Notes: generated by a model from the sequence alone, not told the origin. 64,000 nucleotides of DNA from an uncultured Clostridia bacterium (GCA_947630015.1 CANRFY010000010.1:1-64000); one strand, 5' to 3'; counted from the stretch's first letter, positions 1 through 9,163 are shown. Made by a program: numbers and translations.

Positions 1-153
1 ACGGTGGATTTTTATTACAATATCTATTACGTCAGATATGGCGATGAGAACTATGACTATTATTTATATGATCCCGCAACGCGATCTTCAACCTTTGCAG
101 GTGATTTCTCCAACAAATCAAACCAGCCGGAAAATTGGAATCCCACATTATAA
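1..153 (+). CDS. Array lipoprotein, copy 0 (3' end only)
   Basis: Only the last 50 codons lie in the window. They are nearly identical to the end of the third full copy (3763-3915), including the closing residues ENWNPTL before TAA, so this is a fourth member of the tandem lipoprotein array whose start is off the left edge. The stop is followed by the array spacer, which contains AAGAAGCAGCACTAA and a ribosome site, and then the next copy. The function is unknown; the family is described at 205-1431. Confidence 0.85.
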   Translation, partial: TVDFYYNIYYVRYGDENYDYYLYDPATRSSTFAGDFSNKSNQPENWNPTL

Positions 154-163
154 CTACGGTCAT

Positions 164-178
164 AAGAAGCAGCACTAA
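164..178 (+). repeat. Array spacer motif AAGAAGCAGCACTAA
   Basis: This 15-base motif recurs exactly at 164-178, 1417-1431, 2675-2689 and 3926-3940 after each array gene, and once inverted at 4601-4615. In copy 1 it is coding because of a shifted reading frame; in the others it is intergenic. It is the most conserved part of the junction between units and a natural homology site for recombination. Confidence 0.85.
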
Positions 179-204
179 AATAAAAAATTAACGGAGGAAA
201 ACAC

Positions 205-1431
205 ATGAAACGCACACTTGCCCTAATCCTCGCTTTTGCGATGGCGCTGACGCTGGCGTCGTGTTCGCGCGGGGGCGCGAACGCGGACACGGACGCGGGA
301 ACGGACGCGGACATCTCGTCCGGCATGACGGAGGCGGACGCGAAACGCATCCTCGAGGAATTCTTCACGCCGACGCCGACAGACAACGTCGTGGAAGACG
401 GATTCCGTTACACCTCAGACTTCGTCGGAAAAAGCGTCAGATTCTTTAACGTAGATATAGGAAATAGAAACATATTGAAATACATGGTAGATATCGACGA
501 AAAAACGGAGCCGGTGATCGCCTGTACGATCGAGGGCTGCACGCACGACGACGTCAGATGTCCGGCATGGAATACAAGTATGGAGCTGATCATCGAGACG
601 GATGAGGGTGAGTTGATCGCATACATTATTCCCGAACACAACAAAGCCGGTACGTGCAAGATCGGGGATTATAATATCAAGCTTGATGACGCCGATAAAT
701 TTATCATGCTTGAGTACAATATAACGAAGGGGACGCTTCGCTGCGTCGCCACGGGGCTTGACGAAAATGTCTTCAACTTGTATTATAACGGCATGATTTA
801 TGGCAATCCGCGCGATTTAGAGGCGGTGTACGACGAGGACGGTATGGAAATGATCTGGTTGAAGCCTGTGATGCAGGTCATGTGCATCGATGCGAAAACC
901 GGCAAAATAACGTCTCTCACAGAAAACGGCGAGAAGATAAGCGCCCTTGTTTGCGGCGTATACAACGATCGCGTCTACTGCATCCGCGTCGGCGGCGATT
1001 TGCTGTCATGTTCGCTCGATCTGACCGAATATGAAGTCATCGCAAACGTCGATACGGACTACATGATCCCGCAGAGCGCACATATGAACAGCGATGGATT
1101 GATAGCCGGCGATCTTTTGATGTATTTAAAGAAAGACCCGAACACGCCGGATCCAGGGAGAGGTATGCAGGAGTCGGACTTTGATCTTTATGAGATCGAT
1201 TTATCGAGCGGCAGCTTCGAACCGGAGCTTGTTCTTCGCGACGTGTGGCAGATAAGAACAGATTATTATTACAATATCTATTATATCAAATATGGTGATG
1301 AGAATCAGGACTATTATTTATACGACCCCGTTACGCGTTCATCAACTCTTGCAGATGAAAGTCCTGTAAAATCGGCGCACCCGACAATTGGACGCCCACG
1401 TTATAACTACGGTCATAAGAAGCAGCACTAA
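205..1431 (+). CDS. Array lipoprotein, copy 1 (shifted C-terminus)
   Basis: This is a 408-residue predicted lipoprotein on the outer face of the membrane; its role is unknown. A basic, hydrophobic signal ends at a lipobox (LASC, Cys near residue 20) followed by a Gly/Asp/Ala/Thr-rich linker and the conserved segment MTEADAKRILEEFFTPTPTD. The body has short strand-like repeats resembling a beta-propeller and a C-x4-C-x-H-x4-C motif (CTIEGCTHDDVRC, about residues 110-122). The ribosome site GGAGG precedes the start. Unlike its neighbours, which end in NWNPTL or NWTPTL, this copy has changed frame near the end and reads through the spacer to finish ...YNGHKKQH-like (YNYGHKKQH). Confidence 0.85.
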   Translation: MKRTLALILAFAMALTLASCSRGGANADTDAGTDADISSGMTEADAKRILEEFFTPTPTDNVVEDGFRYTSDFVGKSVRFFNVDIGNRNILKYMVDIDEKTEPVIACTIEGCTHDDVRCPAWNTSMELIIETDEGELIAYIIPEHNKAGTCKIGDYNIKLDDADKFIMLEYNITKGTLRCVATGLDENVFNLYYNGMIYGNPRDLEAVYDEDGMEMIWLKPVMQVMCIDAKTGKITSLTENGEKISALVCGVYNDRVYCIRVGGDLLSCSLDLTEYEVIANVDTDYMIPQSAHMNSDGLIAGDLLMYLKKDPNTPDPGRGMQESDFDLYEIDLSSGSFEPELVLRDVWQIRTDYYYNIYYIKYGDENQDYYLYDPVTRSSTLADESPVKSAHPTIGRPRYNYGHKKQH

Positions 1432-1455
1432 TACAAAATTAAAGGAGGAACACAC

Positions 1456-2664
1456 ATGAAACGCACACTTGCCCTAATCCTCGCCTTGGCGATGGCGCTG
1501 ACGCTGGCGGCGTGTTCGCGCGGGGGCGCGAACGCGGACACGGACGCGGGAACGGACGCGGACATCTCGTCCGGCATGACGGAGGCGGACGCAAAACGCA
1601 TTCTCGAGGAATTCTTCACGCCGACGCCGACCGACGACGTCGTGGAAGACGGATTCTACTATGACAGCTATTGGAGCAGCGGCCGAACCGTAAGGCTGTT
1701 TAATGCAATAATAGGGAATAACAACATTAGGTACATGGTCGACATGGAGGGCAAAACGGAACCCGTGCTTGCCTGCACGGTCGATGGCTGTACGCATGAC
1801 GACGTGAGATGCTTGTCATTTGATAAAACAGCGCTTCTGGTTGTAGAAACGGAAGACGGAGAGCTGGTCGCATACACCACTCCGACTACAAACAGAGCCG
1901 GCACATACAAGCTTGGAGATTATAACGTCAATGCCGACAATCCCGATAAAAGCGTCCTGCTCGAGTACAATATAACTAAAGGAACGGTCAGATGCGTTTC
2001 AACAGAGCTGGAAGAAAGCCTGTTTTGCGCATATTATAACGGCTTTTTATATACAAATGTGCGCCATCTTGAGCCGATCTACGACGAAAACGGCTGGGAG
2101 GAGATCGGGATGCAGCCAGTAATGAATGTCAATTGCATCGATGTGCGAACGGGCAAAATAACGTCTCTCACGGAAAACGGCGAGAAGATAAGCGCCCTTG
2201 TTTGCGGCGTATATGAAAATCGCGTCTACTGCCTGCGAGACGGCGGCGATTTGATTTCGTGTTCGCCCGATCTGACAGAATACGAGATAGTCGCCAACAT
2301 CGGCGAGGACTATATGATCCCTCAGAGCGCAAGCGCGAGCGAGCATGGACTGATTTGGGGCGATCAGCTGATATTGTTGAAAAAAGACCCTGACACTCCC
2401 GACGGCGAAAGAGGGGTGCAGACGCAGGATTTTGATTTATATCAAATAGATTTAACCGATAAGGATTACACGCCTCAGCTGATATTACATGATGTACGGC
2501 GGATCAATAAGGACTACAGTCATATTTATTATTTTACATATGCCGAAAACAGCGATGATTCTAAGTATTTCATATATGATGCCACAGAAAAGATATCGAC
2601 GCCGATTGACGGCGAACCGCCGATACCATCCGGCGCACCCGACAACTGGACGCCCACATTATAA
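1456..2664 (+). CDS. Array lipoprotein, copy 2
   Basis: A 402-residue paralogue of 205-1431 with an almost identical signal peptide, lipobox (LAAC) and linker. It carries the same Cys/His cluster (CTVDGCTHDDVRC) and ends DNWTPTL. The spacer after it still contains the tail that copy 1 translates, and its alternative frame would also read YNYGHKKQH, which shows that copy 1 and not this copy has shifted frame. The middle section (LTENGEKISALVCGVY) is close to copy 1 at the DNA level. Predicted membrane-anchored, outside the cell; no substrate can be assigned. Confidence 0.87.
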   Translation: MKRTLALILALAMALTLAACSRGGANADTDAGTDADISSGMTEADAKRILEEFFTPTPTDDVVEDGFYYDSYWSSGRTVRLFNAIIGNNNIRYMVDMEGKTEPVLACTVDGCTHDDVRCLSFDKTALLVVETEDGELVAYTTPTTNRAGTYKLGDYNVNADNPDKSVLLEYNITKGTVRCVSTELEESLFCAYYNGFLYTNVRHLEPIYDENGWEEIGMQPVMNVNCIDVRTGKITSLTENGEKISALVCGVYENRVYCLRDGGDLISCSPDLTEYEIVANIGEDYMIPQSASASEHGLIWGDQLILLKKDPDTPDGERGVQTQDFDLYQIDLTDKDYTPQLILHDVRRINKDYSHIYYFTYAENSDDSKYFIYDATEKISTPIDGEPPIPSGAPDNWTPTL

Positions 2665-2715
2665 TTACGGTCATAAGAAGCAGCACTAAAATACAAAATT
2701 AACGGAGGAACACAC

Positions 2716-3915
2716 ATGAAACGCACACTTGCCCTAATCCTCGCTTTTGCGATGGCGCTGACGCTGGCGTCGTGTTCGCGCGGGGGCGCGAACGCGGACA
2801 CGGACGCGGGAACGGACGCGGACACCGCGTCCGGCATGACGGAGGCGGACGCGAAACGCATCCTCGAGGAATTCTTCACGCCGACGCCGACAGACTACGC
2901 CGTGGAAGACGACTTCTACTACACCTTTGGCTCTATCGCAAGAACCATCAGAATCTTCCCTTATACGTCAAACGGATCCAGATTGAAGTACATGGTTGAT
3001 ATCGACGAAAAAACGGAGCCGGTACTTGCCTGCACGGTCGAGGGCTGCACGCACGATGATGTGCGATGTCCGGCATGGAACAAGGACGGGAGCCTTATAG
3101 TCGAGACGACGGAGGGCGAAATTATCAGATACGTAATTCCCCAACACAACAAAGCCGGTACATACAAGCTCGGAGATTATAATATCAGGCTTGAGAACGC
3201 CGACAAATTTGTCCTGCTCGAACACAATATAACGAAGGGAACGCTCCGATGCGTCGCCACGGGGCTTGACGATAACCTTTTACACGTATACTACAACGGT
3301 ATGATTTACTGTAATCCTCGCACTAACGTGCCTATATTGAGCGAGGACGGCGGGGAAGTGGCATGGCTTCAACCTATATTTCAGTTCGTGTGCATCGATG
3401 TCAAGACCGGCAAAACAACAACGCTCATGGAAAACGGCGAGAACATAAGCGCTCTTATGCTCGGTATATACAAAGACCGCGTCTACTGCATCCGCGACGG
3501 CGGCGATCTGTTGTCTTGCTCGCTCGATCTGACAGAATACGAGGTCGTCGCAAACGTCGACTCGGATTATATGATTCCTCAGACCGCGACTGTAAACTGC
3601 GATGGAATGATAAGCGGGGACAATCTGATTTATTTGAAGAAAGACCCGAACACGCCGGATCGTGAGGGTGGTGTGCAGGAGTCGGACTTTGATCTTTACC
3701 AGATTGATTTAACGAGCGGAAGCTTTGAGCCGGAGCTTGTTTTACATGACGTGTATTCAATGACGGTGGATTTTTATTACAATATCTATTACGTCAGATA
3801 TGGCGATGAGAACTATGACTATTATTTATATGATCCCGCGACGCGTTCTTCGACCTTTGTAAGTGATTTCTCTATCGATTCAGACCAGCCGGAAAATTGG
3901 AATCCAACGTTATAA
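2716..3915 (+). CDS. Array lipoprotein, copy 3
   Basis: A 399-residue paralogue with the same first 200 bases as copies 1 and 2, including the lipobox LASC and the MTEADAKRILEEFFTPTPTD segment. The Cys/His motif is CTVEGCTHDDVRC. Its 3' end is close to the partial copy 0 at 1-153, and the middle is closer to copy 1, so it is a mosaic. It probably folds as a strand-rich propeller-like domain facing the wall. A good ribosome site (CGGAGGA) lies before the start. Confidence 0.87.
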   Translation: MKRTLALILAFAMALTLASCSRGGANADTDAGTDADTASGMTEADAKRILEEFFTPTPTDYAVEDDFYYTFGSIARTIRIFPYTSNGSRLKYMVDIDEKTEPVLACTVEGCTHDDVRCPAWNKDGSLIVETTEGEIIRYVIPQHNKAGTYKLGDYNIRLENADKFVLLEHNITKGTLRCVATGLDDNLLHVYYNGMIYCNPRTNVPILSEDGGEVAWLQPIFQFVCIDVKTGKTTTLMENGENISALMLGIYKDRVYCIRDGGDLLSCSLDLTEYEVVANVDSDYMIPQTATVNCDGMISGDNLIYLKKDPNTPDREGGVQESDFDLYQIDLTSGSFEPELVLHDVYSMTVDFYYNIYYVRYGDENYDYYLYDPATRSSTFVSDFSIDSDQPENWNPTL

Positions 3916-3921
3916 CTACGG

Positions 3922-4619
3922 TCATAAGAAGCAGCACTAATACAAAAATTAAAGGAGGAAACATATTATGAAAAAAATTAAGAAAGCCGTAATGTTCTCA
4001 ATAATATCCATACTCATGGTTGCTGTATTCACATTCCATGTATTTGCCGCAACGATAGTTTGTAATGTGTACAGCCACGTTGATAATACTGGCTTATTAG
4101 ACGAGGGCAAAGATTATAATATTCAACTTACTATGTATATGAGGCCAACAATAATATCAACAACAATTGGTAAAGATGGTTATCGTGTATCTAATATGAA
4201 TTGCTATTTTGACTTGAATTCGCTAAATCAATTGTTGCCTGAGTATTATCAAAAAATGGGGGTGTTATATACAATAAGTGTTGTATATCAGTTAAGCAGC
4301 GGCTCGCAACGTACAAAGGAATTTAAAGCGTGGTCATACTTAGGGGACATAGCTGATGGCAAACAATTTAAAGATGTATATCGTTCTCCGGCAGTATCTA
4401 TTGATATAACAAATCCCGATTTTGACTATCAGTATATTTACTATTACAATCTTACGCTTGAATTTCGTTATGACTGCCCGTCTCAAGGATATCCGAGCGG
4501 GGAAATCTGGGATTATGGTATAATGAGACTCGGTTTTAGTGAAATTCTAAGTGACAACACCTGATGGCCGCGCACGTCTTTCACTGAAATAACATAACAA
4601 TTAGTGCTGCTTCTTTTGA
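3922..4619. repeat. Segment bounded by 20-bp inverted repeats
   Basis: The left arm is 3922-3941 and the right arm 4600-4619; the second is the reverse complement of the first with one mismatch (19 of 20). The left arm is the ordinary array spacer motif; the right arm is its only inverted copy. Between them lies one AT-rich gene. The arrangement resembles an invertible or transposable cassette, but no recombinase gene or target duplication is visible, so mobility is an inference. Confidence 0.6.
3968..4564 (+). CDS. Secreted protein of unknown function, AT-rich
   Basis: This 198-residue protein has a clear Sec signal (KKIKK, a hydrophobic stretch, then FHVFAA with likely cleavage near residue 28) and no lipobox. 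The mature part is rich in Tyr, Asn and Ser with alternating hydrophobic residues, suggesting a beta-sandwich. No family was recognised. Codon use and base composition are clearly more AT-rich than in the flanking lipoprotein genes. It uses the same spacer and ribosome site (AAAGGAGG) as the array members, so it sits in the array's expression position despite looking foreign. Confidence 0.75.
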   Translation: MKKIKKAVMFSIISILMVAVFTFHVFAATIVCNVYSHVDNTGLLDEGKDYNIQLTMYMRPTIISTTIGKDGYRVSNMNCYFDLNSLNQLLPEYYQKMGVLYTISVVYQLSSGSQRTKEFKAWSYLGDIADGKQFKDVYRSPAVSIDITNPDFDYQYIYYYNLTLEFRYDCPSQGYPSGEIWDYGIMRLGFSEILSDNT

Positions 4620-4660
4620 TACAAGATCAAATATAAAATAAACATATAGGAGGAAAACAC

Positions 4661-5815
4661 ATGAAACGCATACTTGCCCTAATTCTCGCCTTATTGATGG
4701 CGCTGACGCTGGCGGCGTGTTCGCGCGGGGGCGGCGACGTCACGTCCGCGCATAATATTTCGGGAGATATAATCTATTTCGCCGGAAAAGAGGATATCCT
4801 TTCGTATTCGATCGCGTCCGAGCCGGAAATAATGCAGCCCGCCTGCGTCGATCCGCTCTGCGAGCATTATGCTCCGATTTGTCCCGCGTATTTCAATGAC
4901 ATTGACAAAATAGTTACGGTTGCGCGCGACGGCAAAATGCCGATGATATACGTCGCGGGCAGATACGATCCGTTTATAACCGTAGACGGAGAACAGATTT
5001 TAGACGAAGAACACAAGCTCAGGCGCGAGATCAGCGAGTTCGACGCCGAAACTGGTCAGAGCCGGCTCGTCGCTTATGTCGACGAACTCAGAAACGTGCA
5101 GAATATCTTGTATATGGACGGCAAGCTGTATATGTCGGGCAACGGCAATTTTATAAACGACAGCGTCGTGTCCGTCGATGTCGAATCGGGCGATATAGCG
5201 ATCATGGAGTATTCGCGCCCCGTGCTTCTGCTCGGCGTGTGGAACGGACGCGTGTACAGCATTTCGTCGGCGGGCGAGATTTTGAGCTGCGCGCCCGATC
5301 TTTCGGATGTCGAAAAGGTCCTCGACCTCGGCGTCTCGACGCCTCGCTTAAGCGATCATACGTCGAGAGGATGCGTCGACGGCGGTATGCTCTATTTTGA
5401 GCGCGACGCGGAGGAGAGGGAGATCGTTCTGAGCGTCGCCGATCTGTACGCGCTGCCGCTCGACGACGCCGACTCCGGCGAGCGCCTCGTCGCCGAAAAC
5501 GTCGTGGAATGGAGCGCTGTCGGCGGGAACGTATATTATACGGTCGTGGCGGACGAGGGGACGGAAGGCGCAGAGATCGCGTTCGATTCCGGCAACGTCT
5601 ATAAGTACGACGGCAAAACGGGCGAGTCGTCGCTCATCATCTCCGATTCGGGCGTCGCAATTTCAAATATGATCGACGTGTCGGACAAGTATTTGTTCAT
5701 CAGCGGCAGAAGATACAAGGAAGATATGCCGGACGATAAACGCTATTTCGCCTACGGTCTGCTGTCGGTCGAAACGGGCGGGTTCAGCCTGATATGCGCG
5801 GACTTATTGCAGTAA
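4661..5815 (+). CDS. Divergent array-family lipoprotein
   Basis: A 384-residue lipoprotein with a signal almost identical in DNA sequence to the array members (lipobox LAAC, then SRGGG), but a different body. It starts directly with a strand-rich, propeller-like region (IIYFAGKEDILSYSI) and has the motif CVDPLCEHYAPIC, which matches the array's C-x4-C-x-H-x4-C spacing exactly. It therefore appears to be a distant paralogue that kept or acquired the same leader. The ABC exporter genes follow within 35 bases in the same direction and may be co-transcribed. Function unknown. Confidence 0.85.
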   Translation: MKRILALILALLMALTLAACSRGGGDVTSAHNISGDIIYFAGKEDILSYSIASEPEIMQPACVDPLCEHYAPICPAYFNDIDKIVTVARDGKMPMIYVAGRYDPFITVDGEQILDEEHKLRREISEFDAETGQSRLVAYVDELRNVQNILYMDGKLYMSGNGNFINDSVVSVDVESGDIAIMEYSRPVLLLGVWNGRVYSISSAGEILSCAPDLSDVEKVLDLGVSTPRLSDHTSRGCVDGGMLYFERDAEEREIVLSVADLYALPLDDADSGERLVAENVVEWSAVGGNVYYTVVADEGTEGAEIAFDSGNVYKYDGKTGESSLIISDSGVAISNMIDVSDKYLFISGRRYKEDMPDDKRYFAYGLLSVETGGFSLICADLLQ

Positions 5816-5849
5816 CGGCTTTAAATTTCATTTGGGAGGTAAAATGTAA

Positions 5850-6752
5850 ATGCGTCTTTTGATCAGGGACATAACGAAATCATACGGCAAAAATCTCGCG
5901 CTGTCGGGATTTACCGCAACGCTCGAACCCGGGATTTACGCGCTTCTCGGCCCGAACGGCTCGGGCAAGTCGACGCTGATGAACATTTTGACGGACAATC
6001 TGTCCGCCGATTCGGGTGAGATTCTGTTTTCCGACGACGGCGGCGAGCCGCGCGACGTCGGCAAAATGGGCGTCGAATTCCGCGAAAAGCTGGGCTTTAT
6101 GCCGCAGTATCCGGGGCTTTATCCGAATTTCACCGTCGAGCGGTTCATGTGGTACATGGCGACGCTCAAATGCATCGAGCGATCCGACGCGAAGCGTCAG
6201 ATCGACGAGATATTGTCGTCCGTCGAGCTTGACGACGCGCGCCGCAAGCGGATAGGCGCGCTGTCGGGCGGCATGAAGCAGCGCCTCGCGCTCGCGCAGG
6301 CCGTCCTCGGCGAGCCGTCGATACTCATACTCGACGAGCCGACGGCGGGACTCGATCCGAAGCAGCGCATCGCGATCCGCAATTACATATCGAAGATCGC
6401 GCTGTCGAAGATAGTGATGATCGCGACGCACGTCGTGTCCGACGTCGAATTCATCGCCCGCGATATAATAATGCTGAAAAAGGGCAAAATCGTCGATAAC
6501 GCGCCGCCGCATGAGCTGACGGCGAAGATAGAGGGCAAGGTGTGGATCACGCCGTGCGCGGAATCCGACGTCGTATCGATGCAGGACCGCTTCCGCGTGA
6601 CGAATATTTCGCGCGACGGCGCCCTCGTCGATTTGCGCATAATTGCCGACGACGCGCCCACGGGCGATTCTCATACGGTCGCGCCGACGCTCGAGGATTA
6701 TTACCTCTATGTGTTCGGCGACGAGGCGGCGTCCGCCGGGTCGGGATCATGA
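5850..6752 (+). CDS. ABC transporter ATP-binding protein
   Basis: A 300-residue ABC ATPase on the cytoplasmic side of an exporter. Walker A is GPNGSGKS (about residues 35-42), the signature is LSGGMKQRLALAQA, and Walker B is ILILDEPTAGLD, followed by the switch His in IATHVVSD. The roughly 80 residues after the ATPase core are typical of ABC-2 type drug, bacteriocin or lipoprotein-related exporters. GGGAGG precedes the start. The stop overlaps the start of the permease gene (ATGA), so the two are translationally coupled. The substrate is unknown. Confidence 0.93.
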   Translation: MRLLIRDITKSYGKNLALSGFTATLEPGIYALLGPNGSGKSTLMNILTDNLSADSGEILFSDDGGEPRDVGKMGVEFREKLGFMPQYPGLYPNFTVERFMWYMATLKCIERSDAKRQIDEILSSVELDDARRKRIGALSGGMKQRLALAQAVLGEPSILILDEPTAGLDPKQRIAIRNYISKIALSKIVMIATHVVSDVEFIARDIIMLKKGKIVDNAPPHELTAKIEGKVWITPCAESDVVSMQDRFRVTNISRDGALVDLRIIADDAPTGDSHTVAPTLEDYYLYVFGDEAASAGSGS

Positions 6753-9160
6753 AGCTGCTTGGATATGAGCTGCGCAAGCTGTGCGGGATGAGATTTTTAT
6801 GGATACTGCTTGCGCTTTTGACGGTGCTTTGCGCGGCGCTGTTCTATTACGAGAGCGGCGCTGCCGAATACGATTATGAAACCGAGGATTTCAGGGCCGC
6901 GGTGCTGGCCGATTACGCCGCCGATCCGGATCGGTTCGAGGCGGCGCGCGCCGCCCTCGAGGAATACGATGCCCGCATGAACGAGCGCTATGCGGAATTT
7001 TACGCGACGCACGATCCCGACAGGGAGGATGATCTGCCGGAGAAGCTCAAGGCGTATACGGCCGATATCGTGTACGTCGATACGCTCGGCTACGACGGTC
7101 ATGGCGACGACATCGCGATCGCCGTCGTCGATATGGCGAAAAACGAGCAGAGATGGTTCATCGATCGCATCGACAACGTGATCTCGGTCGCCGACGGCGT
7201 TCTGCGCCGCTATACTGCGATCGGCGCCGGCGATTCGCCCGTGTGCGAATACGAGCGCCACTTCATCGACGTATACGGACGCGTGCGCGAAAATGTGCGT
7301 CTGCCGCTTGCAAGGGCGCGCGGCTGGGACAAGGCGTTTTCGTATGACCGCGTGACGGTGTTCGTCCTCGTTTATCTTATTCTCGGCTCCGGCGTGCTGT
7401 TCCTGCACGAACGCACGTCAGGCACGCTGCCGATCGTGCGCACGACGCGGCGCGGACGATCCGCGACTGCAGCGGCGAAGATAATATCGACTCTGCTGCT
7501 TGCGGCCGTCGCCGCCGTCGTGTTCTCGCTCGGCGTGCTTGTCACGAGCGCGCTGACGTTCGGGCTGTCGGACCCGTCCGCGCCGATACAGCTTTTGACG
7601 ACGCACAGGACGTGTCCGTATGTAGTGTCGATCTGGCAGTATGCGCTTATGACGCTCGGCGTCCGCGTGCTGGCGGCCGTCATGTTCGCCGCCGTAGTCG
7701 CGCTCGCGTCGTCGCTTTCGTTCTCGCCCGTCGTGACGTATATCACCGGCACGGTGATCACGGTCGCGAACGTGATCGTCAATTTCTTCATCACAAGCTC
7801 CGACTGGCTGCTTGTAAATCTTGTCTCGGTAATGACGGCGAACGGACTGTTATCCGCGTACACGGAGGTCATCCTGTTCGGACGTTATTACAGCACGGTC
7901 AAAACGACGCTCGTCATCTACGCCTCGATCGCGGCCGCAGCTGCGGCAGCGTCGGCGCTGCTCGGCGGCAGACGGAGCGCGGCTCCGTCGTCGTCGGGAC
8001 GGCTCGCAAAATCGTGGCAGAGGTTCAGAGCGAAGCTGTCTGCGCGCAAAGCGCGCCGCACGTCTCAAAGGCGTTATCCGCGCTCGATGTTCGTATGGGA
8101 ATGCGAAAAGCTGCTCACGCCGGCGATGGTGATCGTCGTCGCGGCGCTGCTGATTCTGTCGGCGCACGACTCCGAAGAATATTACGGCGAACACATTTCG
8201 CGCGGCCAGCTCGCATATGAGGAATACATAAACGAGCATCTTTTCGGCCCGCTGACGGACGAAAAGATCAATTATATCAATGAAAGGGTCGAATATACGA
8301 ACGAATACACGAGCGAGGAGCGCCTGCTCCTCGTGATGAAAGGCCCGTATGAGGAATTGATCGACTTCCTCGACAAGCGCGACGAGGCGATGGCGGAGTC
8401 GTCGATACTTGAAAGCGTGAAGGATGATCTCGATCGGCTCTCGGCGATCAGGGAAGAGGACGGCGTCGACGGCTGGTTCATGTTCGACGTGAACGTCGGT
8501 CGCATCCTGTCGCGCGATATAAACATCTATATGCTAGCCGCGATCGTGATCGTGTTTTCGCGGATGTACGCGCCCGATTACGCGGGCAAGGTGTCGGAGG
8601 GCAATTTCGCATCGATCCTGCGCACGACGAGACGCGGACGCCGCGCCTCGTACCGCGCGAAATTGTCGTCCGCGGCGGCGGTGTCGCTTTTGATAGGGCT
8701 TTTGTTTATCATAACGGACGCGGCGATCGGGATATCGTCGGCGGGACGGTTTTTCGATATAATGTCGGCGCCGCTGATCTCGATCCGCTCGTATGCGGAT
8801 ATGAATACGAATATCACGGTCGGCGCGTATTTCGCGATCATATGCGCGCTCCGCGCGGCATCGTGCGTCATGATCGCGCTCATAACGAGCGCGGCGTCGT
8901 TCGCGCTTCATAAGCTGCCGGCGACGCTGTTCGCGGTGTCGATGTTCACGCTTCTGCCGTATGCGCTCGTATATATGGGCGTGAAGGCGCTGCGGTTTGT
9001 CGATATAACGGCGATGGTGTCGGGAGGCAAGCTGATGACGAGATCGTCTGCGATGGCGATCGGCGGCAGTCCGTTTGCGTTCGCGGCGATATTCGTATGC
9101 GGATACGCCGCCTTGACGGCGGCGGCGTCGCTCGCCGTAAGGGCGAAAACGGGTAAATAG
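6749..9160 (+). CDS. Double-length ABC-2 type permease
   Basis: The start is the ATG of the ATGA overlap with the ATPase stop; longer upstream readings only re-read the ATPase gene in another frame. At 803 residues it is about twice the usual ABC-2 permease. Two similar halves are visible: each begins with a membrane helix after a short basic segment (LGYELRKLCG; MFVWECEKLL), has a long extracytoplasmic acidic/Tyr-rich loop, and then a helix followed by TTRRGR (about residues 231-236 and 625-630). This suggests tandem fusion of two permeases so that one polypeptide forms the channel of a one-ATPase-gene exporter. Confidence 0.85.
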   Translation: MKLLGYELRKLCGMRFLWILLALLTVLCAALFYYESGAAEYDYETEDFRAAVLADYAADPDRFEAARAALEEYDARMNERYAEFYATHDPDREDDLPEKLKAYTADIVYVDTLGYDGHGDDIAIAVVDMAKNEQRWFIDRIDNVISVADGVLRRYTAIGAGDSPVCEYERHFIDVYGRVRENVRLPLARARGWDKAFSYDRVTVFVLVYLILGSGVLFLHERTSGTLPIVRTTRRGRSATAAAKIISTLLLAAVAAVVFSLGVLVTSALTFGLSDPSAPIQLLTTHRTCPYVVSIWQYALMTLGVRVLAAVMFAAVVALASSLSFSPVVTYITGTVITVANVIVNFFITSSDWLLVNLVSVMTANGLLSAYTEVILFGRYYSTVKTTLVIYASIAAAAAAASALLGGRRSAAPSSSGRLAKSWQRFRAKLSARKARRTSQRRYPRSMFVWECEKLLTPAMVIVVAALLILSAHDSEEYYGEHISRGQLAYEEYINEHLFGPLTDEKINYINERVEYTNEYTSEERLLLVMKGPYEELIDFLDKRDEAMAESSILESVKDDLDRLSAIREEDGVDGWFMFDVNVGRILSRDINIYMLAAIVIVFSRMYAPDYAGKVSEGNFASILRTTRRGRRASYRAKLSSAAAVSLLIGLLFIITDAAIGISSAGRFFDIMSAPLISIRSYADMNTNITVGAYFAIICALRAASCVMIALITSAASFALHKLPATLFAVSMFTLLPYALVYMGVKALRFVDITAMVSGGKLMTRSSAMAIGGSPFAFAAIFVCGYAALTAAASLAVRAKTGK

Positions 9161-9163
9161 CAT

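Larger units (their letters stand above)
1..3967 (+). repeat. Tandem lipoprotein gene array, period about 1.25 kb
   Basis: Gene starts lie at 205, 1456 and 2716, giving periods of 1251 and 1260 bases. Each unit has a near-identical spacer, ribosome site, signal-peptide segment and linker (about the first 200 bases), then a more divergent body. Body similarity is patchy: copies 1 and 2 share an almost identical stretch around 899-960 and 2154-2216, whereas copies 0 and 3 share their 3' ends. This mosaic pattern suggests repeated unequal crossing-over and gene conversion. No promoter or terminator is seen between units, so they probably form one transcript. Confidence 0.85.

Noticed and set aside
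6542..6748. Upstream extension of the ABC permease
   Set aside because: It lies inside the ATPase gene in another frame; the ATGA overlap at 6749 gives a proper membrane-protein start.
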